Shown here: positions 1 through 6,100 of the stretch, piece after piece | Position numbering within the stretch: position 1 is the first letter of the stretch | How the letters are laid out: each line of letters begins with the position of its first letter | Assembly (NCBI GenBank): GCA_002293845.1 | Contig: DBEA01000001.1 | Coordinates: 1,359-10,596, forward strand | Length of the DNA: 9,238 nt | Reading direction: 5' to 3' | Source of the DNA: Patescibacteria group bacterium UBA918 | Lineage (GTDB): Bacteria > Patescibacteriota > Minisyncoccia > Phycocordibacterales > UBA918 | Translations under genes and position numbers: made by a program | Notes under the pieces: model-generated | What the model was told of the DNA's origin: nothing | The model's input: only the letters and a program-made list of their open reading frames with translations | Database searches by the model: none

Positions 1-61
1 TCATCCGCGGCTTTGCCTGCCAGTGACGACGGCGTAGCCACATTGTCGACCGATTTGGCCG
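1..61 (-). repeat. 61-bp perfect direct repeat, copy 1 (cut by the window edge)
   Basis: This stretch is identical to 190-250, with an offset of 189 bp (63 codons), so the reading frame of protein A is kept. It encodes the AKSVDNVATP...GKAAD element. The repeat may extend beyond the left edge. A diverged third relative with the same 'cattgtcg.ccgatttgg' core lies near 272-290. Confidence 0.9.
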
Positions 62-2252
62 TTTGTGCCGCTGGAGTGGTGGCCGACTTAGAACCTAAAG
101 AGTTGGCGTTGGCCGGGGTGTTCGCTGTAACGTTATCGTTGGCGGCCGTCGGGGCTTTTCCTGATGTAGGGGATGTTGGAGCCGCTACGTCATCCGCGGC
201 TTTGCCTGCCAGTGACGACGGCGTAGCCACATTGTCGACCGATTTGGCCGCGGTTCCAACCGCCGGCGCGGCCACATTGTCGGCCGATTTGGTTGCGACG
301 CTGGCAATTTTTCCCTCGACTACGGCGGAGGTGGTGACAGGGGCATGTACCGTTACGGTATTGTTGGTGGGGTTGTATGAAACCGAGACCGTCTTCCCGG
401 TGGTGCCGGCGGCAGTCTTACCCGCGGTGCTGGCCGCCGCCGGTGCTGTGGCCGCTTTCCCGATCGTGTTACTCGGTGCGCTTATGCTCACTTTGCCGGC
501 TACCGATCCGGCAATTCCGACCGATACCGCCTTACCCATACCTAGCGTGACCGCATCGACGAAGGCTAGACCGAGCACGACAGAAATTGGCTCGTTATTC
601 ATATATGCCTGTGTGGACTTTACGCCCGGAATGGCATCAACTACGGCGTTTACCACAGGCGTTGGAGTGATACTCAGTACGGCATTTTGTGCGATACCAA
701 CGAACGGCACGGCGTTAAGGAAACTAATAACAGGCGTAGCTACCGGACTCAACTGAGTCGGTGCGACGCCGAATACCTTACCCCACGCTTGGTCCACTAA
801 GGACTCGTCGGGAACGCTAAAATTGTTCGTAGGAGTTACATCTACTATTCCATAAACGGATAATTGAGCGGCTTTATTGGCCGCGTCTAAAGCGTTTTGA
901 GCGGCTTGCGCACTGCTTTTAGCGTCGGAGATTTGGGAGTCATAAGCATCGATGGCTTCGGCCATACTTTTCGATAACTGAGCGGCTTTACTGCTGTCCG
1001 TAGTAGCGGCTATCTGATCGGCCATTTTCCCTAAATCGGCCGCTTTTGTCTGAGAAATGTTCGCTACGGCTTGGTTTTGCGTCGTAGGGTTGAGCTTTGA
1101 GTCTATGGTCGCTGACCAAGCATCTATCTCGGCTTTGGTGGCATCTAGCATTGCCATTTGAGCGTTTTGCGTTGCGGGATTGAAAGTTGCATTGTCCACC
1201 AAAGAGTTGTATTTGGATTCTGCCAAAGATTTTTGGGTAGCGTAGCGACCAATCTCCATACCGAGCGCGTATTGAGCATATTGATTTTTGGAAGTATCGT
1301 CGGATTTTGTGGGCGAGTATACACTGCCGACAGGGGCATCAAAACCCGGCATACTGGGAACTCCAAGCTGTTTTCCTAAGCTAAAACTGGTCGCGTCTAT
1401 TGTCGCATTGTCGAGACTAAACGTTTGGGCCGTAGTCTTGCCTCCGATCGGAGTGGAAGACAAAGTCTTGCTCGTAGGCGTCGGTGGAGAGAATGTAAAA
1501 CCGGCTGGAAGGCTGGTTGAAAGTGGTTGAGGGCTGAACATGGCGGGATGTTTGGACGCTGCTGACAAGGCCTCGTCCGCACTCAAAGTTGTAAACGACA
1601 AGGAGTTTACGGCCGGGGCGGCTCCAAAAGGATTCATAGATTTGGCCGTTGCGTCTGCCGCGGCTTGGGCCGCGGCTAGTCCTATAGCTGCTTTTGATTC
1701 AGCGGCGGCGACAGAGGCCACCGACCCGAGCGTCGCGCTCACGTTTCCGACCACGCCGTCGATACCCGCTTTACCAGTCGCGTGCGCTTCGGCAGTGGCG
1801 CTAGGGTTAAATCCCGGAGTTTGTCCGTTGGTAGCAGGGGCTAGACCTGCAGCAACCGCATCCATCATCGCTTCCGCAGCCTGCGGGGAGACCCCAGACA
1901 CTGTTTGACCGTTACCGAAGTCAACATCTACAGTAGGGTTATTCGGATCGGAATCCGGAGTAGCGTCAGAACCTGATACGCTCACTCCTTCGGGTGCGTT
2001 AGCTGACAAACCGGCCGCCGCGGCATCGTTGGCCGCTTGGCCGGCGGCTTCGGCCGCCGCATCCGCTGCTTCGGCTGAACTCTGTCCGTCAGGTCCTTCA
2101 CCAACATCGCTTTCAAAACCTCCAGCCCCGGTCTCTCCTCCGCCTAAGTTCGCCCAGGCGGTACGGGGAACTGCGACCGACGGCAGTACCAACGCCAACA
2201 TCAAGATCACTGACAAAACACCTTGAAACCAGGAAGCGACACGTTTATTCAT
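1..2252 (-). CDS. Giant secreted Ala-rich repeat protein (protein A), C-terminus beyond the left edge
   Basis: An open frame of 750 codons without a stop runs from ATG at 2252 off the left edge. The function is not recognised. Residues 1-34 form a signal peptide: MNKR, a hydrophobic core around residues 11-28, and a possible AWA cleavage site at 32-34. Then come a Gly/Asp/Glu-rich linker (36-56), Ala-rich sequence (58-205), a Ser/Thr/Pro-rich stretch (215-310), a charged helical region likely to form coiled coil (about 313-463), a hydrophobic Val/Ala/Pro region (about 503-588) and Ala/Thr/Lys-rich repeats (from about 598) with the motif KSVDNVATP. No cysteine occurs in the visible part. The start is fixed by its near identity to the start of protein B, whose upstream DNA and signal peptide it shares. 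There is no Shine-Dalgarno sequence. Export is well supported. A fibrous or surface role is inferred from composition only. The long plus-strand frame opposite 13-756 is a shadow of the Ala-rich codons. Confidence 0.85.
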   Translation of the reverse strand, partial: MNKRVASWFQGVLSVILMLALVLPSVAVPRTAWANLGGGETGAGGFESDVGEGPDGQSSAEAADAAAEAAGQAANDAAAAGLSANAPEGVSVSGSDATPDSDPNNPTVDVDFGNGQTVSGVSPQAAEAMMDAVAAGLAPATNGQTPGFNPSATAEAHATGKAGIDGVVGNVSATLGSVASVAAAESKAAIGLAAAQAAADATAKSMNPFGAAPAVNSLSFTTLSADEALSAASKHPAMFSPQPLSTSLPAGFTFSPPTPTSKTLSSTPIGGKTTAQTFSLDNATIDATSFSLGKQLGVPSMPGFDAPVGSVYSPTKSDDTSKNQYAQYALGMEIGRYATQKSLAESKYNSLVDNATFNPATQNAQMAMLDATKAEIDAWSATIDSKLNPTTQNQAVANISQTKAADLGKMADQIAATTDSSKAAQLSKSMAEAIDAYDSQISDAKSSAQAAQNALDAANKAAQLSVYGIVDVTPTNNFSVPDESLVDQAWGKVFGVAPTQLSPVATPVISFLNAVPFVGIAQNAVLSITPTPVVNAVVDAIPGVKSTQAYMNNEPISVVLGLAFVDAVTLGMGKAVSVGIAGSVAGKVSISAPSNTIGKAATAPAAASTAGKTAAGTTGKTVSVSYNPTNNTVTVHAPVTTSAVVEGKIASVATKSADNVAAPAVGTAAKSVDNVATPSSLAGKAADDVAAPTSPTSGKAPTAANDNVTANTPANANSLGSKSATTPAAQTAKSVDNVATPSSLAGKAAD
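190..250 (-). repeat. 61-bp perfect direct repeat, copy 2
   Basis: Second copy of the repeat at 1-61, in frame within protein A. The match ends at 250/61, where the sequences continue differently. Perfect identity at third codon positions points to recent duplication or conversion rather than old protein-level conservation. Confidence 0.9.
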
Positions 2253-2307
2253 ATGAGGCCATTGTACTTGACCGGTGGTGTTCGTTGGTGGGAATTTATG
2301 CACAGAA
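2185..2307 (-). repeat. Shared 123-bp 'front-end' block of protein A (upstream region plus signal-peptide codons)
   Basis: The block aligns without gaps to 7690-7812 at the start of protein B, with six mismatches by eye. Only one mismatch falls in the 55 bp upstream of the ATG. It covers the promoter region, the start codon and about 22 codons (MNKRV..., FQGVLSV, LMLALVLP). Outside the block the DNA is not alignable at the left junction (2308 onward versus 7813 onward). Confidence 0.92.
2261..2266 (-). promoter_or_regulatory. Candidate -10 box (TACAAT) of protein A, leaderless arrangement
   Basis: On the minus strand TACAAT lies 8 nt before the ATG at 2252, so transcription would begin at or within about 2 nt of the start codon. 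No Shine-Dalgarno sequence precedes the ATG, which fits a leaderless mRNA. No good -35 hexamer is found at 16-18 bp. An alternative -10 (CATAAA, near 2295-2300) further upstream would give a leader of about 35 nt. The same arrangement is present in front of protein B. Confidence 0.5.
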
Positions 2308-2359
2308 CCGCATAATTCGAGTCGAGAAAACGACATGTGTGTAACTTGTCCACGTGATA

Positions 2360-2388
2360 TTGCTTTTTAGGCTATTTTGTGATATAAT
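2360..2388 (+). promoter_or_regulatory. Sigma-70-type extended -10 promoter of the 206-residue secreted protein
   Basis: TTGCTT (2360-2365), a 17-bp spacer and a perfect TATAAT (2383-2388), with TG one base before the -10 (extended -10). It lies about 37 bp upstream of the ATG at 2426 and diverges from the promoter of protein A across roughly 100 bp. Confidence 0.8.
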
Positions 2389-2411
2389 GTGAACAGGTAG
2401 GCTAAGGTGAC

Positions 2412-2417
2412 AGGAGG
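2412..2417 (+). promoter_or_regulatory. Strong Shine-Dalgarno site AGGAGG
   Basis: AGGAGG stands 8 nt before the ATG at 2426 and fixes that start. It contrasts with the missing site in front of the two giant proteins. Confidence 0.85.
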
Positions 2418-2425
2418 AAACGCAA

Positions 2426-3046
2426 ATGCGCTCGGTAGCTTTCATACTTTTCATGATGGTTGTCTGCTCGCTTGCGCGGGCCGACTCGTTCGCCAAATCG
2501 TCGAGTAATAAGGTGTACGACGCCGTCGTACACGCAACTGACCAACAGCAAGAAGACTGGCTAATGATGGTCAGAACTCAACATTGTGACGGCTATCAAG
2601 CGGTTCTTGATGAGGTCAAGTACCGTTTCGACAGGCGCACTGAGCAACAAATGCGGGCCGCGGAATGGGACCTTGCGTCCGTACTCGTTATGGCTGCGCT
2701 CGATCAGGCGGTGCAAATCGGTACGATGTCGAAATTCTGCCTCGTGCGGATCGAAGATGGCCAGATGGACGAGACCAGCACGTTCATTCTTCTTACGCCG
2801 GAAGGAGATGTGGCCATCGGCTATGAAATGGCCCAATCTGATTGGCGAGAAGGCACTGCTTACACTCGCTGGTCCGACGTCCGCCCGAAAGGCTTCCGAT
2901 ACGATGTGCTGTATGTCCGAGACTACACCGGAGGATACCCGGCTGGCTACTGGGAGGACGAAGTTGTGATGCCGATGCAACCTCGCGGCACTCGCTGTGT
3001 CGGTGATCCGGATATGGATGACATCTGGCCGGAGTGCATTCCGTAA
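2426..3046 (+). CDS. Secreted hypothetical protein, 206 residues, four cysteines in the mature part
   Basis: The family is not recognised. Residues 1-19 are a clear signal peptide: MRS, a hydrophobic core at 4-16 and an A-R-A cleavage site at 17-19. This predicts a mature, exported protein of about 187 residues. The mature part has four cysteines (54, 105, 191, 204), enough for two disulphides. It is rich in aromatic and acidic residues, with a helical N-terminal half (about 38-100) and a probably beta-rich second half. Cys14 in the signal core lacks a lipobox, so a lipoprotein is unlikely. The gene has its own extended -10 promoter and a strong AGGAGG site, and it ends at a hairpin terminator shared with the convergent giant gene. 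It is the only plus-strand gene here and sits between the two paralogous giant proteins. That position suggests, but does not show, a related extracellular role. Confidence 0.88.
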   Translation: MRSVAFILFMMVVCSLARADSFAKSSSNKVYDAVVHATDQQQEDWLMMVRTQHCDGYQAVLDEVKYRFDRRTEQQMRAAEWDLASVLVMAALDQAVQIGTMSKFCLVRIEDGQMDETSTFILLTPEGDVAIGYEMAQSDWREGTAYTRWSDVRPKGFRYDVLYVRDYTGGYPAGYWEDEVVMPMQPRGTRCVGDPDMDDIWPECIP

Positions 3047-3068
3047 CCCGGGTTGTCCCTGAAAGAGC

Positions 3069-3107
3069 AGAACCCCTGAACATCACTTGTGATGCCAGGG
3101 GTTCTTT
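3069..3107. terminator. Two-tier hairpin terminator between convergent genes
   Basis: A 10-bp outer stem, AGAACCCCTG (3069-3078) with CAGGGGTTCT (3096-3105), encloses a 6-bp inner stem, CATCAC with GTGATG (3081-3086 / 3089-3094). On the plus strand it is followed by a short T-rich stretch, so it fits best as terminator of the 206-residue gene. It also lies 15 bp past the stop of protein B on the minus strand, where the T-tract is poorer (gctctttc). It probably serves both. Confidence 0.82.
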
Positions 3108-3119
3108 ACGTCTAGTCAG

Positions 3120-6100
3120 TTACTTAATGATGATTTTAATCTCCCGGGTGTCCACTCCAAACTCGCCATTCCTTTGACCACCGCACTCGATGCGATAAAT
3201 GGCGCTGGTCTCAGGCACGTCGTATCCTTCGCTTTCGGTGTTGCCGGTAGTCATCGCACTACCGCTAGCTTTGAGCGCGTACACGCCATTGTCGTTGAGG
3301 AAGGGAAGACATTGTTGGTAAGCCGCGCCGTTCCAGCGGAAATACAATCGGGTGCCGGCAGAGATGGTGATCGATTCGACAGCGGACCAATCGGTCAATG
3401 TCTTACCATCATTTGCCACTGACTTGACCTCAAAGATCACGTCGTTGGTGAGATTAGAGGTCGGTTCGGTCGAAGGCGTGGGGGACTCGGGAATGGTTTC
3501 GTTAAAGAAAATCATTACATCGCGCAGGGAATTCGCCGTTATGATATTTGCGGTATACCCTCGATCAAAAAGGTCGCGGGCGATGCCGTCGGCATATGCC
3601 CATGATAGACCCGAACCGCACATGGTGCCGTAGATGTTGCCACCCGCTGTCACTACCTCATAAGCGTAGGCCTCGGCAGGTCCGAACGGATCGGGGCATG
3701 CGAAATCGGCTTCGAGGTATACATTTATGACAGTGATGTCGCTTTCCTCGATCTTATCGCTCGCGTCGGTCGATAGGTTTTTCAAGATGCCATCTAGGTT
3801 TGCGAACGGCATATGCTCAGGATTCTGGTCATCGCTAGACCCGGTCATCCACCCGACAGCCCGTTCGATAGCGTTTGGCCCGCGCTCAGTAGATTTTCTG
3901 GCCGTCTCTATTCCGAGTATGGTCAGAGCGAAAGGATCTCCCGTATAGCCGATTCCCTCCAATTCTTGTCGATAGAATTCGAAATCGGATACCGCCGGCA
4001 AAGCCACTTGCCGCTTGGATCCGTCACGCAGGGCGATCGTGTAGTCCTTATATTCGTCCCCGCTCACGCTCGTGTCTGGGTTGACATAAACATATGTGAC
4101 GAAATCGACGTCACTCAGTTGGAACGCCGCCGCGCCGCCGGTCAATCGCGACCACAATTTAGTGAATATGTTGCCGGGCAGACCGCGTACGTCGAATTCC
4201 GTTCGTACCAGCTCACCATCGCGATAACGCTCGATGAGGTAAGTGTAGTCGAAACCATTGTCTGAGCCTACCCCGTTCTCAAAAGGAGGAGCGTAGGTGC
4301 CGTCGGAATATAGTACGTTACCTTCCGCATCGAAGACCAGAGAAGGTCCTTCGTTGACCGATTCCTCATCGTCCCAGTCCTGATCGGTATCAGGGGTCGT
4401 CATCATGTCGGCGTTTTGAACCGGCAAAAGATCGAACTGAATCGTGCCTCCGGTCTCGTCGATCGTGAGTATCACGGGCACGTAAGGACGAGAGTCTTGG
4501 CCCGTTCGGAGGATGGCCGGCAGGTCGGCGTATGTTTCGGTCACGGTGCGGGTGCCGGTCAACCACTCATAGGCGGCGGTCAACAGAGGATGTCCGGAGA
4601 AAGTGGTAGTGGTCAAGGCTAGTGCGGCATTGGCCGTTTGGTTTCTCGCGGATCGCTCGAGAGCGGAAGGCGTAGATGTGGCATGACCGTCGCCTCCGTC
4701 TTTGCCGATGATGTCGCTTATTATTTTTTTTACGGTTTCTATGATGTCGTCCAGTAAAGACTTCGGCGTGGTCGGACGAGCGTCAGGCTCATTGTCAGGT
4801 TCAGCTGGTGTCGTTGGAGTGGGTTCATTCGGGTTGACCCCGTTTTGACCACCTGATCCGGGACTTCCATCTTGGCTACTTTGTCCATCGGGGGATGCGT
4901 TCGGATCAGCCGGACTGTCTGGGTCGGTGCCTGTCCCGGGGGCATCAGGATTTTCTGTGGAGGGTGTGCTGGTGTCTGGTGAAGCGGGGCCAGTCGATGG
5001 AGCTGTTCCTGGAGTGGTATTGCCACCGCCGGTGTTTCCATTGCCTCGTTCTTCAGCGCTTTGTTGGGCTAATTCTGCTACGTTGTTCCAAGACTGGAGG
5101 CCAGTGTTTCCCTTGATGCCCAGCTGTGACACGCGGCCGCTACTATAGCCACCCAAGGTCGTTCCATTGGCAGCGCCTAAATGAGCCAGCACGTCAATAT
5201 GCATCAGGTCCACGCTACCTTTACCGAAATAACCACCAAATCTGAATGTTTGCGCCAAAGCCTTACCCCCCATCTCATAGGCAGCGACGACGGTTTCGTT
5301 GAATATCTGCTGATATATAGGAGCGGCTTGTCCGACGGATAACTCGCCGCGGAACGCCGATCCGGGGTGGTTAGTGATGCCTTTGCCTGTAGGTTTGCCA
5401 TCAGCATCTTTTTGGAAAACGCGTAAATCGAGCGCTGCTCCTAAGCCTGTCCCTTTTTGGGGGGTGTGATTGAAAGTTTTGGTGAGGGCGCCGATGCCGC
5501 GTCTGCCACCGTTAGGTCCTTGAATCTGCACATGATATCCGGGATTTTTAGCCTCGAATGCCTGGATACCCATAGCGACCGCCTTCAAGAGATTTTCGTC
5601 CACCAACGCTTTTCCGTCACTGTTATATAGCTTGGCATTCACTCCGTTACGTCCCGACCAAAATTTTTGTACCGCCGCCGGTGAAGAGTCGGAAGTGATC
5701 GCGTCCGCGTTGGTCCCGGAGCCATCGGTGACGTTACTGGGGGAGGAGGCCGCTCCGGTCGAATCTTTGGCTCCGGCTACGGTCCCATCGGCTTGAATGG
5801 CTACGGTCGGACCTGAAGCGCCGATGATGGCTTCGACAGCGGCTTGGGTGCCGGGATCGGCGGCTCGATAATGCCCGTCAGCATCTACCACTGTGGGTAC
5901 GGATGGAACAGCTTTGGCGAGCTCCTGTCCGCGCTGCGCTGTAGCGGCGGGTACGTTTTTACCGGTCTCGGCTCTAGCAGTAGCTATGGCGAGCGCTTGA
6001 CCGAGTGGACCGAGGATGTCATTTTTGGACAAAGTTTGATCACCGGAGAAATCGGCACAGCCATCGCAGTTCAGGCCTCTGACTATGCCGGCGATGGTGG

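Noticed and set aside
1..297. Possible CRISPR-like direct repeats.
   Set aside because: The repeats are 61 bp, 189 bp apart, in frame, and encode a protein repeat. There are no regular short spacers.
13..756. Plus-strand frame of 247 codons.
   Set aside because: It is antisense to the Ala-rich part of protein A. GCC/GGC-rich codons keep the opposite strand open, and there is no ribosome binding site or family resemblance.
2561..2980. Minus-strand frame of 139 codons and a plus-strand frame at 2586-2969.
   Set aside because: Both lie inside the 206-residue secreted gene, which has a promoter, a Shine-Dalgarno site, a signal peptide and a terminator.
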